A DNA stretch of 64,000 bases from Daedaleopsis sinensis (lineage: Eukaryota > Basidiomycota > Agaricomycetes > Polyporales > Polyporaceae). Shown piece after piece: positions 21,618-34,020 of this stretch (its first letter is position 1; every line of letters begins with the position of its first letter). The DNA lies in the NCBI GenBank assembly GCA_033807695.1, contig CM066309.1, positions 3,596,001-3,660,000 of the forward strand. The letters are read 5' to 3'. The translations under genes and the position numbers were made by a program. Below the pieces are notes generated by a model. The model did no database searches, was not told the DNA's origin, and saw nothing but the letters and a program-made list of their open reading frames with translations.

Positions 21618-24600
21618 CGCGTTCTGATATGAGAAGGAGCTGGCTAAGGAGCTGGCTGTGTCCTTCTAAGAAGAGAGAGAGAACAAAGGTGGAGAAAGAG
21701 AGAGGCAGGCAGAGGACGCGGAGGAGGATGTGGGTGGAAGAGGGAGTATGTCCAGCACACGCGGTGGTCTTCACAGAAAGGAGAGAAGGGACAAAGGAAG
21801 ATTAATATCGTGGCAGGAGCAGAGAAGCAGCCTCATGTCCGACGGACGCAGACGTCAGGACAGAAGAGGGCACGGATGCAAAATATTACACCCTCTCGCT
21901 CTCATGACTCCCGCCCAGCCCTCTCACGCCAGCCAGCCCTCTTCCAACAAAACGCGCTCCACGCGTTCTACAGAAGCTGATGCGAAGCGTCACACCGACC
22001 CGTGACTTGTGACTCCTCGCACCTCTCTGCCGGCACTTCCCCCCCACGCCCTGCTCAATCCCTGCGCCACTGGATTGCAGTCGCTCAGGATGGATGCCGC
22101 CCAATACGAGTCACATGCAGTGTGCACGTCGACGCTGGACAGAATCTAGTCGAGCACGACGCGAGAAGCAGCGGGGACGGAGCAAGGGCGGCTTCCAGCA
22201 CTCGGGCGAAGTGCCTATCGCGTCCGGCCCGAAGGGGTACAAGGTCACATCCGCTTTCATTGGCTGCAAGGTTTAGTGTGCCCGGGCACGAGCCTCGAGA
22301 AGCCGTAACGGGCGCACCAGCTAAAGATGCTCTCGGGCATCTCGCTTGCCACCAAACACCGTCGTCCCCCTCTGCGATCTCTGTCTCGTAAACTGTTCAG
22401 ACTCGATACCTGCCTTAAACAGGGCCGCAGGACGCACGAGGCTCGTGGTCCCGCGAAAGGCTAAGCTGCGCGAATGAGAATGTACCGTCAGCCCGAATGC
22501 AGTGTGGATAGAGATAGACTTACGAACGCCCTCAACACGCTCGGAGAACGAGGACCTGGTCGTCTCAGCATCGGCCCAAACCGGTCGCATAGACAACCAA
22601 GGTACGGCACACTCGGAGGTGATGTCAGTTTGAGACGGCCGTGCACACACGGTGGGTGCTTTTCGCATATAAGGAAGGCACTTCGTCCAGGTACCAGCCA
22701 TCGGTGGGAGAAAAACTTTGAGTCTGGGCGGCTCCGCGGCGGGGAATCTCTGTATAATCCGCTTCGGGTTCTTCCAGCGCAGCCTCATGTACGAGATCGC
22801 CATCTCCGTGTGTATCGTGCCCACCAATACGTGCCACTTCGCTGAGCTGCAATTGATAGTGAGTGCGTATGATCGACGAGAAGGTAGACATGCGAGGCTC
22901 AGCTGACCTCGTCAATATCTTGCGCTTCGAACGAAGACGACGACATCCAATCGCTACACGCTGGAGGTGGCGGCTTTCGTGACGGTGTCACACAGATATG
23001 CTGGGAATCCGTCGAGTCTCCGAGGCAGCGTGAATGACCAGACCGTCCGCACAGAGCAAGAGCAGGACGGGCAAAATCTGGCTCTCTTGGCTCAGATGGC
23101 GGCAGCGGTAAGCCTAAAGGTGTGATGACGTCTTCGCATGCGAACACCGTCGGCCGGCTATCCAAACATTCTCGCGCGGATTGTCGGTTCGAGTGACGAC
23201 CCCGTTGTGGGTGGTCGACCACACAGCCTGCTTGACAGTTCGGTAGCCGATCGAATAGGCTCGCGACGCTCCCGCACCACACCGACCTGCCATGGAAGTG
23301 ATCCCCGAATGCTCACACTGCACCCGCCGTGAGAGGACCGCGAGCGTATGCGCGGCGACGGCGTGTACGCCAGGTGGTCCGCACGTGTGGGAAATCTGTG
23401 GATATAGGTTAACGGAGATGAGCCATTTGAACAGACAGACGCAGACATTTCGCAAGGGCAGCCCGCCCGCTATAACAAGCCCGTCTGTCTGTGCGCTGGT
23501 GCCCGAGACAAACGGACCCTCCTCCTTCACTCTCTAGCGTGGTGCAGATGTGATGCCTGGCAGGCGTGGAGGCCGGTGCGATTCATAGCTATCTCGGTAT
23601 GTCGCCCAGCCGATCAGTCCGCGACACGATAGGAGAGGGTCTCACAGACAGCGGCGCTGGTTCATCGTTAGCGTATCACCCGTTCGCGTAGATATTCCGT
23701 TTGCGCATTGACAGATCTGGAGCCATGGGATAGTGCGAGGATGTCCGAGTCGCTGCGGTCCGCGGAGCTGCCACGGCCGACCCCCGAGGTCCTCCGAAGG
23801 TAAGCGTGAAGCCGATCGCGGGCAACGTGTGCTCTTCGCGTGCTAGGTGAAGAAATGAATGAATGACGGACGTCGAGGGCGCGCTCTCCTTGATGTAGAA
23901 CGGCATCTCCGTGGGCAGCTGACGGGCCCGGGAGCGATTTGTAATTGCGCTGCGAATGTACTGGGAGGTTAGCCAACATAGCAAGATAGTTATCACAGCC
24001 GAACGTAGAAAAGATCGCGTTTGTGAGACTTCGTTCATGCACAAACACCCTCTGTGCTGAAGCACGAATGTGGGAGGAGACCATGGATATTGTTCTCGTG
24101 TAGAACGAACACTGCAGCTGGCGGTACTACTGGCCGCCGCCTGCAGGAAACCCGCTCGCTGGAGACAGTGCACGGAGTCAATAGTCAACGTTTCAACGGC
24201 GAAATGAAGAGAGAAGAGTACTACGGCTCACCGCTTGGGAGGCTCACGATTCGCCCAACAAGCCCCTTAGTTGTGCTACACCTGGTCGCTCGGCGCACAC
24301 GGGTCGCATTCCTGGGTATGGGGCATGCAAGGAGATATGTGGAGGAGGATGGACGAGGACAACTAGCCTTGCACGACTTGCAAGAAAACCCTTTTGAGGA
24401 GGTTATGGGTTCAGGACATGTCGAAAAGACGACCAGCCTCGCACGCCTTGGGTAGATGCTGAGTGGTTGGAGAACCCACAGAACCATTCCTCGCTATCCA
24501 AGTGCTGCAGACGGAATAGGAGCTGACTACACGTTGGTGCTACGGATTTAATTGTAGCAGCTATGTTCGACTCGACCGTTGGGTACGGGGGACGCGTTCC

Positions 24601-24916
24601 GGGACCTGTGATCGACGTACAGAAGACACGGCATGTCATTGTGAGCGATACGCAACCAAATGAAGAGGAGTATGGTACGCACCAGGGGCACCCTGCGTCC
24701 TCCCCCGCATTCCGATCACCTTCGCCTCCATCCACGCAGCCGCTGAAAGTAGACGAAAGTCAGTGAGCTCTGCCGGCCTCCCTGTACATGGCGTGGCAGC
24801 AGCTCATCGAGAACAAGCAGACAGTAGCGAGTAGCGACATGGATTGCAGCAGCACAGAACGTCCGTGAGTAATGCACAAAGAGCGACCGGAGGACAAGCC
24901 GACTGTTCTAAGCACG
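21618..24916. other. Gene-poor stretch with weak coding signals
   Basis: About 3.3 kb with no gene I can define. The first 400 bp upstream of the previous gene are AG/CT-rich and probably promoter. Minus-strand open frames between 22321 and 24188 are fragmentary (see the separate entry). The remainder up to the F-box gene stop shows nothing recognisable. Confidence 0.45.
22321..23282 (-). other. Possible spliced gene or pseudogene, family unknown
   Basis: Two intron-like segments stand out on the minus strand. One starts GTCAGC after codons for QDIDE and ends CAATTGCAG near 22894. The other starts GTAAGT after SERVEGV and ends near the TTAG at 22463-22466. Between them is an open frame with IHTEMAISYMRLRWKNPKR, but the first intron joins into a different frame. 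Either the gene is broken or the model is wrong. No domain is recognised. Confidence 0.25.
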
Positions 24917-26554
24917 CTATGTGCTGCTCCCCACACAGTCCACGCCCCACGGGAAGACGGGATGCGGCTCGTCGCCTTTGGGGAGCAGCCAATGCTCGAC
25001 TTCGACGTCCCACCCGCTCCTCTGCTCCCACGTGCAGATCCCGCCGCCCCCAACGCGGACGTCCTCCACGTAGACGGCAAGCGCCGACTGCTCGTGCTCG
25101 TCGAGAACGATGGGCTCCTGTGTGGCACCCGGGAGGCGGACGTTATCGAGGATGAGGTGCGCGAGCGCGCAGTCGTACTCTGCCCGCCGCGCCGCCATGC
25201 GAACGATGTCGCCGATGTGCGCGGGGGCGTTGAGCTGTATGCTCAGCGTGGCGAGGTTCGGACACGCGACGGGCGCGCTGTGCTCGAGCACGGCGCAGAT
25301 CGCGGACACCATGTACTCGTGCACGTGGTCGTCTGGGAGCGCCATGATGCCCAGCGCGGCGAGCGCGGACATGCGCTCGAGCAGCGGGGGGACGACCGTC
25401 CAGTCGCGCATGGACACGCGGAACGTGCGCACGGCGGGCAGGTCGAGCATCTCGTGCAGATATCCGAGCCAGTCGTGCCACACGCTGGGGTCGCGCCCGA
25501 CCCATGTGGCCTGGATCCAGACCGCGGCCGCGCCGTCGTCGCTCTCCGCGAGCAGGTAGAGTCTGGAGCTGTCCGCGGCGAGCTCGAGACTGGTGAGCGG
25601 ACGCATGAAGGCTAAGGACGGCAGCAGGTTCTCGCGCGGGGTGGTGTGCAATTGCACGGGAGAGTCGTGGATGCGGATGCGGATGTCCTTCGGGAGGATG
25701 AGAGCTGCTATGAGCGCAGAGATGACCTGGAGCGTGGCGCAGCATGAGGAGAGGCTGCGCAATCTGAGTAGCTGCACGGGCCGAGCCGGGGGAGCTACAT
25801 CTAGATCGAATCGCGCATAGCTCCAGACCTGGCCAAGGTGCAGCGACTCGAGGCGAGGGCAATTGGCCAGGAGATGGGTGAGTACCGTGAGAGGAAGTTC
25901 CTCCATGAAGAAATAGGAAATGTTGAGGTGAGCGAGGTTGGGGAAGCGGTTACCTGGGAGCCAGTGGCGGATGTGCAGGAGAGCCATGGCTTTCAGGGAA
26001 GCGGTCTCGCCTTGGAAGAGGATAGGATGTTGGCAAATGTTGACGCCGTTGTAGATCTCGCATTGGAGGGTCAGCACCTGTAAGTCGGGTGCCGGGAAGT
26101 GGAGGCGTAGCTGGGTGAAGATGTCAGCAGCTTCGAGCCGTACGTCCAGTCGTCGGAGACGACTGTGACAAGCGGGAGGGATAGAATCAAGTATGGACAC
26201 GGATGTACCCCTGAGGGAGCGGGAAAGGCAAGCAGAGAGCGAGATAGAGCAAGTACGAGAGCGTTCGAGGAAAGCGAGCATGCGAGAGCTAATCTTGTCG
26301 TTGAAGCGAGACCAGAGGAGAGGTATGGCGAGAGCGATCTCGCGCCAGCGACGACAAACATGAGTAACGCGAATGAGAGACGGATGGAAGGGGCGGTACC
26401 AAGGCCAGGATTCGATGTCTAATCGTGGGTGGGGCTCGGTGTCGAACCACAGATGCTTGAAAACGAGAGCAAGGATCTCCGTCGGGAGGCCGTTTATGAA
26501 GGATAGTCGAGGCAAGTCCCGTCCATTACGGGAGACCTTCCAATGGGTTTCCAT
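24917..26554 (-). CDS. F-box protein, intronless
   Basis: A 545-aa single exon. The start at 26554 (METHWKVSRNG) was preferred over an upstream in-frame ATG because the F-box follows at a typical distance. The F-box is the basidiomycete type: LPRLSFINGLPTEILALVFK, then HPSLIRVTHVCRRWREIALA and IPLLWSRF. Leucine-rich segments follow (LNISYFFMEELPLTVLTHL, CPRLESLHLG). A role as SCF substrate receptor is expected from the family. No neighbour hints at a target. Confidence 0.85.
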   Translation of the reverse strand: METHWKVSRNGRDLPRLSFINGLPTEILALVFKHLWFDTEPHPRLDIESWPWYRPFHPSLIRVTHVCRRWREIALAIPLLWSRFNDKISSRMLAFLERSRTCSISLSACLSRSLRGTSVSILDSIPPACHSRLRRLDVRLEAADIFTQLRLHFPAPDLQVLTLQCEIYNGVNICQHPILFQGETASLKAMALLHIRHWLPGNRFPNLAHLNISYFFMEELPLTVLTHLLANCPRLESLHLGQVWSYARFDLDVAPPARPVQLLRLRSLSSCCATLQVISALIAALILPKDIRIRIHDSPVQLHTTPRENLLPSLAFMRPLTSLELAADSSRLYLLAESDDGAAAVWIQATWVGRDPSVWHDWLGYLHEMLDLPAVRTFRVSMRDWTVVPPLLERMSALAALGIMALPDDHVHEYMVSAICAVLEHSAPVACPNLATLSIQLNAPAHIGDIVRMAARRAEYDCALAHLILDNVRLPGATQEPIVLDEHEQSALAVYVEDVRVGGGGICTWEQRSGWDVEVEHWLLPKGDEPHPVFPWGVDCVGSST

Positions 26555-27460
26555 GATGAAGAAAGATAAAACTGTTGGGGCAGACGTCAGCATGCATGAT
26601 GGTAGATGACATGTTAGCCAGTTAGTCGGGTCGGAAATGAGACTGATAACATTCATGCAGTCGCATCAGACTCCTTTGTGAGCTATCTGGCCCTACCATA
26701 CAGCTGACACCCGCTCTGGACGGCATAGGAATGTAGCGCATCCTTGCGGCAGCTCTGTGCCTAGCCGAAGACTAAAGGTCTGACCCGTGCGTTTTGAACA
26801 CAAACGAGGAGAGCATGTTCTAGACATCAAATAGCATCCCGTTGCATCGTGGATCGTGATGTTTATGTTCGTTAGCTTCAGGTCGAACGAGTAGTAGCAC
26901 CATTCAGGATGTAGCGGGTGGCTATGTGTGCGATGCTCACGATGGAAGAGCGAGGACGGTGATCGAAAACGTTCTGTGGTAGCACCAAAGGGTTGGAAAC
27001 GACGTTGACAGTACTTACCATGCGCGACGGGCGGCCGGCACTGGCCATCGACTGTCCTCTTCGGGCCCGGCGCTCTGAAGAGGCTGTAAATGACAGCTGA
27101 ATAGTGCGTGTTCGGTGGATACGTACGTCTGCTCCCTGCCGGGGACGGTGTCGAAGACAATCGGGCGGCGAAGGCGCCTCTCGTGCGTTGACGAGGTGAA
27201 GACGAGATGAAAGCTGATTACCAGATCGTCCAAACCAGAGGGGACAGCGCGGAGCAGACGAGGAAAGACGGCTGCTCGCTGTCGAAGACGGCGAGGATGG
27301 GGTCGGGGATGGCGGCAAGAAAGGAGGGGGCGGGCCGACGGTGACAGAACTGTGTTACTGGCGTCTATTGGCAATTGCGGCCACCGCCCTGACAGCCGGC
27401 GTCGGCGACTGCGTTCTTGTCGTCCCCCACCTCCCACTCCCGCCTCTCCCATCTCATGCG
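26555..27460. other. Divergent promoter region
   Basis: About 900 bp between the divergent F-box gene and VPS74. No coding region. The 27290-27460 part is C/T-rich just before the VPS74 start. Confidence 0.45.
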
Positions 27461-29715
27461 ATGAGCTCGTCTGCTGGTCTTTCCCGACGTCGTGTAGCGA
27501 ACGCGTCCACTGCAGACGACGACGCCGACGGCTCCCGAGGCTTCAACGGCACCGCCTCCTCTAACAACGGCTCCGCCTCCCGCTCAGAACCTCCCCAATC
27601 ACCCGCCCTCCATGCGGGCTCGGCCTTTGAAGGCGGCAGCAAGATTGCCTATGACCCCCGCGACCTCGAGCGCGAGGATGAAGATATTCGGCTTGGAGGG
27701 AAGCCGCCGCGGTTGACCATCATGGAGGAGGTCCTCCTTCTTGGCCTGAAGGACAAGCAGGTGAGTTTGCACGGCTCTTACTTCTCCTTTCATTCCATAT
27801 CTTGCACACATGCGTTCTCGATGGCAGAAGTTATGTTCGCGTGCCGGACTTTCTCAAGTGGCCAAGGCAGCGGATGCGTGCTCTGACCACGCGACGGTGT
27901 CGTCAGAGCACTTGTCTCGCGTTTCTGGCATATCTTGGAGGTCTTTATTTTCATGATTGCGACATCTCATGATGTTCGAACGGTATGTTGTGCACATGCA
28001 AGCGCTATACAGCGTCAAAGAACTGCGGATTCGTAGCCAGATGTCGGAGGCACGTCTCTGCCTCGATTCACAAGGCCGTTTCTGCTTAGGTCTCAAAAGA
28101 CAAGCGAACGTGCGAATCGAGACCCAGACTTGTTTTACAAGGTCTGGGGAATGTTGTGCAAGCATTACGTCCCCCAAGATAGCGCATTGTCGAGTCTTCA
28201 TCGACCCAAGCTCCCCGGATCACTTAGTGAACCCCACATCAATCAATACTATCTGGGTGGAGCGCACACACATACCGCGACAACGCCCAGAGGGCGTCGT
28301 GGGTGCGACCTGTCAACCCGTATCGTAGTCGAGTTCGCGCGGTCCCAGTTATAGTCGTGATTGGGCTCGCGTGCGTATGCTGAAGCGTACTCGCGCGAAA
28401 CGTCTCCGGCGCGTTTGTAGGCTCAACGTCATGGATTCAGCACGCGTCACTTGGGATTTGCAGCGGCGCGCTGTCCCGTTGACGTGAAGCAGCATACAGT
28501 GACGTTCGTGACACCCCCCTCCCCTCTGTATGAGATTTACCAGACGCTGAGGGGGCACGTTACTGTCTCAGTTCCCTACCAGGTCCTCGCGAGACCATAG
28601 CCGACTGTAATGCATGGTCTAGCACTCGCAACGCAGACTGTTCCTTCTGAGAATCCCTACATATGGGTTTCGTCGCCTCGCGCTTCGGTGACGATATCTC
28701 GCGTGGCTCCCTTCTATTTCTCTGCCATGGCCGTTTACTCCTTGTGTAGATGCTCACCGAGACATAGGGATACTTATCATTCTGGAACGACAACATTTCA
28801 TATGCGCTACGCGGGTGCATACTCATAGAACTCGCCCTTCGCCGCCGCATCGCACTCGTCAAAGACCCAAATCGGCGACATCTACCTCTTTCAGAGCGGC
28901 TAGTGGAAGTACTCGATGACCGACAAACGGGGGAGACGATCTTGGACGAAGCACTACGAATGATGAAAGCACAGGACCAGGAACGCATGGCGGTGAACAG
29001 TTGGATAGATCTTCTCAGCGGTATGTGACTCCTGCCTTCCCCTCCTGCGCACAGTTCCATGCTGACTCGATACTTGCTTCCCTGCCTCTCAGGCGAGACA
29101 TGGAACGTGATGAAGATAGGCTTCCAGCTCAAACAGGTCCGCGAGCGGCTCGCAAAAGGTCTCGTCGACAAGGGCGTCCTCCGCACCGAGAAGCGCAACT
29201 TCCTCCTCTTCGACATGGCCACACACCCCGTCGCCGACGTCCGCACCAAGGAGTCGATCGTCGTCCGCGTCGTCTCCCTCCTCACGTCCACGACCGCGGC
29301 CGTGCCCGCGTCCGCGCTGACCAAGGAGGGCACGCAGTGCCGCGCCATGCGCGCCATCTGCCTCGTTTGCGCCGCGTACGCCGCGAGCGTGCTCGACAAC
29401 GCGTTCGGGCGGCTCACGTACGAGGACCGCGAGGCCGCGTTCCAGCGCTGCGACGACATCCTCGCCGAGTTCTCGACGTGGCCGTTCGCGAGCGCCGGCG
29501 CGGGCGCCGCGCGGAACGGGGCCGGGACCGCGGCGGGCCGGCGGCGGGAGGGCTCGCGGATCGGGATGGGGAGCGCGGGGGTGAGCTCGCGCGAGGTCGT
29601 GCTCGGGCTCGTGCAGGAGGTGAAGAAGGAGATGATGGGCGGGGAGGAGGACGTGTGCTTCGAGCTCGTCGCGGGCGTGCTCGAGGTGCTGTCGAAACTC
29701 GACTCGCTGCTCTAG
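27461..29715 (+). CDS. VPS74: Vps74/GOLPH3 (GPP34 family) Golgi protein
   Basis: The family binds PtdIns4P on Golgi membranes and packs glycosyltransferases into COPI vesicles for retention. Three exons (27461-27760, 28768-29020, 29093-29715) give 391 aa. The N-terminus has the arginine cluster LSRRRV used by yeast Vps74 for coatomer. The GPP34 domain starts [19 protein letters not shown], continues across the intron as [17 protein letters not shown], and includes [37 protein letters not shown] and THPV. A Gly/Ala/Arg-rich insert near residue 330 precedes the last helices. Intron 1 is 1007 nt, about fifteen times the local norm. The splice sites (GTGAGT, ACATAG) are good and the protein is continuous across it. 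Confidence 0.95.
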
Positions 29716-30377
29716 CGTCTGGTAATCGTAATCTGTAATATCCGCGCCGCCCGTCTCCCTGGGTCGTACATTTCTCATGTTGTTTGCATCCAACAGGGCC
29801 TGTTTTTATCGGAGCGAATACATTTGCGCGCGCATCATCGCCGGCGCCGCCCACTTGTGCACACGTCGGACTAGGGTTTGCAAGCTGCGCTCGCTCACTG
29901 CGAACGCTCTCCCCGTCTGTCAGATACACGTTGGTCAAGATGCGCTCGAATGACCTGGTACGGAGGAATGGATCTAGGCAGTTGCATGAGCAGGCAGGCC
30001 TCAGATCCGGGCAGCGTCGGACTGACAGTACTCTCACCTGCGCTAATCCGAACCGATTTCCGGCCTTTCTAGGGCAAATACCCAGAGAACGTGGGTTCGT
30101 TTCTTGTCGAAGCGTCGCCCTGTCCGAGTCCGCGGTCCAGCTGGTGGTTCTCGTGATCATGCACCACCCGTTAGCTCGTTGGCACATCAAGAGAAGCTTA
30201 CTGCAGACACCAGTACCGGCCAAATAGATGCCGAGGCCGTACTCATCGTGTGCACCGTGCGCCGTGTGCATCTCTTTTGCAGCTCGATACGCGAGTATGA
30301 CATACGCGCATGACATACCGTGATGTGACTGCGCTGTATAAAGACGCACCTCGAGACCGAAGGCGTACCCAACCATT
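29716..30377. other. Intergenic
   Basis: About 660 bp between VPS74 and the dehydrogenase gene. The long minus-strand open frame here is a GC-rich shadow. Nothing else is seen. Confidence 0.5.
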
Positions 30378-31726
30378 ATGGCAACCCTCAACAGAAACGG
30401 ACACGAAACAGTCGACCAGGCCGACACTGCTCCGAAGCTGTATGGCGTTGCCCGAGCCCTCGCCGCGTCTGACTCTGCATCTTCGGAACGTGCGCCGTCT
30501 CCTTTCTCTAACACACAACCTCTGTACTAATCCTCTGCATGATGATCGAAAGCCTTATCACCGACGCTATTCACGGAAGAGTTCACACTCAAGGACCGTG
30601 TCGCGCTCGTGACTGGTGGGAACCGAGGCATCGGGCTCGAGGCGGCGCTCGCGCTCGCAGAGGCGGGCGCTCGTGTGGTCTACTGTCTAGACCTGCCTCA
30701 GGAACCGGGGAAAGAGTGGACGACGGTGCAAAGCTTCGTGGCACGCATGGGATTGGGACGGTTCGAATACGTCTGTGGTGACGTACGGGACCAGGTGCGT
30801 CGGCCCGAGACGGTCGTCTAACCTAGTATTCACTAAGTTGTTTGTATTTCTCCCATGGTCGGGACTGCAGGACGCGATACTCAAGGTGGGCGAGATGATT
30901 GGCGAGAAGGAGGGCAGGATGGACGTGTGCGTTGCCGCGGCTGGGATTGCCCGCTCTCCAAAGTCGTTTCTGACCGTCCGGGGCAAGGACTTCCAAGACG
31001 TAAGTGTCCCCGTCACGTTCTCGTCTCCACGTTCTAGTGCGTACGCTGATAATCATATTCTCGTGGGGAACCTCGGCGCACCACAGGTGATGGACGTGAA
31101 CGTGAACGGGGTCCTGTTCACCGCGCAGGCCGCGGGCCGCCAGATGGAGCGGTTCGGCAACGGGGGCAGCATCACCCTCATCGCAAGCATCTGTGGGACA
31201 GTCGCACTCGAGGTGCGCGTTCCCCGTGGGATTGTGACGCGCAATGCTGACCGGGGTCGCGTCGTCTGCAGCCCACCCTGCCCAACATCGCATACCACAC
31301 TTCTAAGTCGGCACTGCTGCAGATGGCACGCAGCATGGCGTGCGAGCTGGGCACGAAGCGGATCAGGGTGAACACACTCAGCCCGGGGTGGATCGGCAAG
31401 ACTGGGTGCGTATGACGTCGGGTCTTGTGCTCAAGTGGGACACCTGGGCTCTCGCTTGCTAACCATTTATGGTCTTCTCTCGCAGGTTGACCCAATCGTT
31501 TGATGATAATCCCCAGCTTCTAGCACACTGTGAGGGATGCAACCCGATGGGAAGGGTCGGGCGTCCGGATGAGTTGCGCGGGGTGGTGGTGTGGCTGGCG
31601 AGCGAGGCGAGCTCGTTCTGCACCGGTAGCGAGTAAGTGATCTCATAGGTATCCGTGCTATTCCATGGTCTGACAGAACGATGATGCTGCAGCATTATAG
31701 TGAGCGGTGGCCACCATGCATGGTGA
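30378..31726 (+). CDS. Short-chain dehydrogenase/reductase
   Basis: Seven exons: 30378-30489, 30553-30794, 30871-30999, 31087-31212, 31272-31405, 31486-31632, 31693-31726. Introns are 59-87 nt and the product is 307 aa. The Rossmann start is LKDRVALVTGGNRGIGLEAA (TGxxxGIG). Next come CGDVRD, the AAAGI strand, catalytic Ser in ITLIASICG, and YHTSK with the Tyr-x-x-x-Lys pair. VNTLSPGWIGKTG follows, and the C-terminal GS-DIIVSGGHHAW closes the fold. This pattern fits the classical NAD(P)H sugar or polyol dehydrogenases (sorbose reductase / arabinitol dehydrogenase-like). The substrate is not provable. The N-terminal LYGVARALAASDSASSE extension is usual for this fungal subgroup. Confidence 0.93.
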
Positions 31727-32391
31727 TTTTCACACAGAGATTGGCAATATTGCTCGGAATGATAGTACTTCAACCATCACAAACTTGCACGCAATCGTTG
31801 GACGTCCTGAGGCCTGCCATAGTGAGGTCCTCGAGCCGTGGACCGTCGCGATCTAGTGATTGAACAGCATCTTGTCTTCCTCCTCGAATCTCAAGCGATT
31901 GAAGCATGATCGTTCCTAAGGACAAGGCTAATTACCGTTTCACATCATTGCAGTTCCGGAGCCAGGTCGACCCACTCGTATCGCTCAGCGCCTAATGCCT
32001 TTCGCACACTCCGGCTTAACATCAACTGCCATGTTCTCCGCACTTAAACATATTGAAGCAGGTATGCACAGGGCGACGGTCACAAGGCACGGCGCGTGAA
32101 TAGAAGCTATATCTCCTGTCACCAGAGAGCTAACTGTGTGCGCTTTGCAGTAGAATGCGGACCGGATTAGCTTCTCAGCTACCCGAATACGACCAGTTTT
32201 TGAACACTAACCTTGCATACGAGCTACGGGCAGGATACATACCAGCCAACCGGCCAAGGGCGATCGGAGTTTGGGGCGGAAAGCGAACCCCTCAGCTAAG
32301 AGTACTGCATAGTAGGATCGATCGCTTGGTCCTCCTCAACTTCAAAGCTTCACTCTTGGTCCTCCTCGACTTTACACCTTCACTCGTAGTG
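31727..32391. other. Intergenic
   Basis: About 665 bp. CAACTTCAAAGCTTCACTCT and a CGACTTTACACCTTCACTCG variant lie in tandem at 32337-32386, just before the next start. No gene is seen. Confidence 0.45.
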
Positions 32392-33745
32392 ATGCAGTCT
32401 GTAAACACCCGTCTCACGCGTCTCCTCGGTGAGCTTATAACCTACGACCCTCCGAAGCTTCACTCACCTCTCCCCATGAAGGCATACGCATTCCCGTCAT
32501 ATGTGCCCCCATGGCGACTGCGACAAATGTTCAGTTTGCAGTAAGTCGATATGCAAACATACTACTAGATTGAATCCCTCAAGTAAAGCATCAATCAGAT
32601 GGAAGTGACTCAAAACGGTGGATTCGGATTCGTAGGAGCAGGTGTGCCTCGTCCCCGTATCATACCCGCCTACCCTGACCTGTGTGTAGCATTCATGGCA
32701 CCCGATGATCTGCGAGAACAGATCGCTGCAATCCGCAAGAGCTTCCCTGCTTTAGGAGACAAACCGCTTCCGATCGGGATCGGGCTCATCGGATGGATGC
32801 TGGACGTCAACGTGGACGCAGCAGAAAGGATGATAGACACAATCCTCGAGAGCAATGTCGAAGCCCTCTGGTTTGCGTTCGGTGACCACCTCCAGCACTG
32901 GATCCAATACGCGCGCACATCTCGCGCTCAGACGAATTCGTCCCATCAACCACTCATTTTCGTTCAAGCGACATCTGTGGATGAGGCGCTCCTCGCTGCG
33001 CTAGAATGGAAAGCAGACGTGATTATCGCCCAAGGTTCGTCTTCTAGTACTTCTATCCCCGTCGGGCAACGACATATACGCGCTAACCGTGCCCTGCCTC
33101 CGGAGCTAGGTACGGAAGCAGGCGGCCATGGGAGCGGCTCCGCGCCCAGCACAATCCTATTCACTTCTGCAGTCCTCGCCGCTCTGAGAACCACATCACC
33201 TGACCCCGAGAGCATCCCACCGGTTCTCGCCGCAGGTGGCATCATGACCGGAGCGCAGATCGCTGCCTACCTCTCCTTGGGAGCTGCAGGAGCCGTCGTC
33301 GGCACACGCTTCCTACTCGCTCCCGAATGTCCATACACAGATGTGCAGAAGGCGGCGGTCCGCCAGGCTATGGCGAGCCCATCGGGATTCAGCGTCACCG
33401 TGCGGACGCTTGCATTCGACTATGGGCTCGGCTTGTACGGTTGGCCGGCCGGCATCGACGGGCGGGCGATTCGCAACCACATCGTCAAGGACGTCGAGGC
33501 TGGGATTTCGCACGAGGTCGTGCGGGACCGGGTCACTGAAGGCACGAAGGAGGGAGACCCTGAGTATACCGTCGTCTTCTGCGGACAGGGCATCTCCCTT
33601 GTGCACGACATCAAGCCAGTCAAGGTCAGTAGCTGTACCTCCAGTTCGCTCCCAGCTAATCTCGTGGCACCAGGACGTGGTTGCAGAGCTACATTCGGAC
33701 CTTGTCCAGCACCTTGAACAAGCGAGCAAAATGCTGCAAGGATGA
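32392..33745 (+). CDS. Nitronate monooxygenase-like FMN oxidoreductase
   Basis: The family oxidises nitroalkanes/nitronates with FMN on a TIM barrel. Exons: 32392-32428, 32482-32540, 32599-33034, 33110-33624, 33674-33745, giving 372 aa. The third intron (33035-33109, 75 nt) is a multiple of three and stop-free. Removing it restores the conserved IIAQGTEAGGHG, so I treat it as an intron. Other landmarks are LLGIRIPVICAPMA, GGFGFVGAG, PLPIGIGLIGW and the FMN-phosphate loop AAGGIMTGAQIAAYLSLG with GAVVGTRFL. No signal peptide. The exact substrate is unknown. Confidence 0.9.
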
Positions 33746-33903
33746 GGTTCCGGGACAATCTCCAACGGCTTCCATACGATGGTCGATAGCTAATGAATTT
33801 CATCTTCGGAACCCGTGGCATGCCATGTTCATAATTCTGTACTCGCCATGAGTTGGTTGTGCAGGTTTAACATGTTTGTGTCGTGTATCCCAAAGCGTCG
33901 GGA

Positions 33904-34020
33904 GTCATATATATGAGGCGCCGTTTGCTGATTTATTAGTTCCCATACTTATGTTACACCGCCACATACACACTTGTTAACGGCGCACTTGTTTCGACGA
34001 ACGCACACACATACATGTTT
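33904..34020 (+). repeat. Left terminal inverted repeat
   Basis: Pairs with 34689-34807. It begins GTCATATATATGAGGCGCCG and ends near ACACACATACATGTTT. Confidence 0.8.

Noticed and set aside
24872..25615. 247-aa plus-strand open frame
   Set aside because: Shadow of the intronless F-box gene on the opposite strand.
29414..30514. 366-aa minus-strand open frame over the VPS74 3' half
   Set aside because: It is an Arg/Ala/Pro-rich mirror of a GC-rich gene on the other strand. No domain or splice logic.
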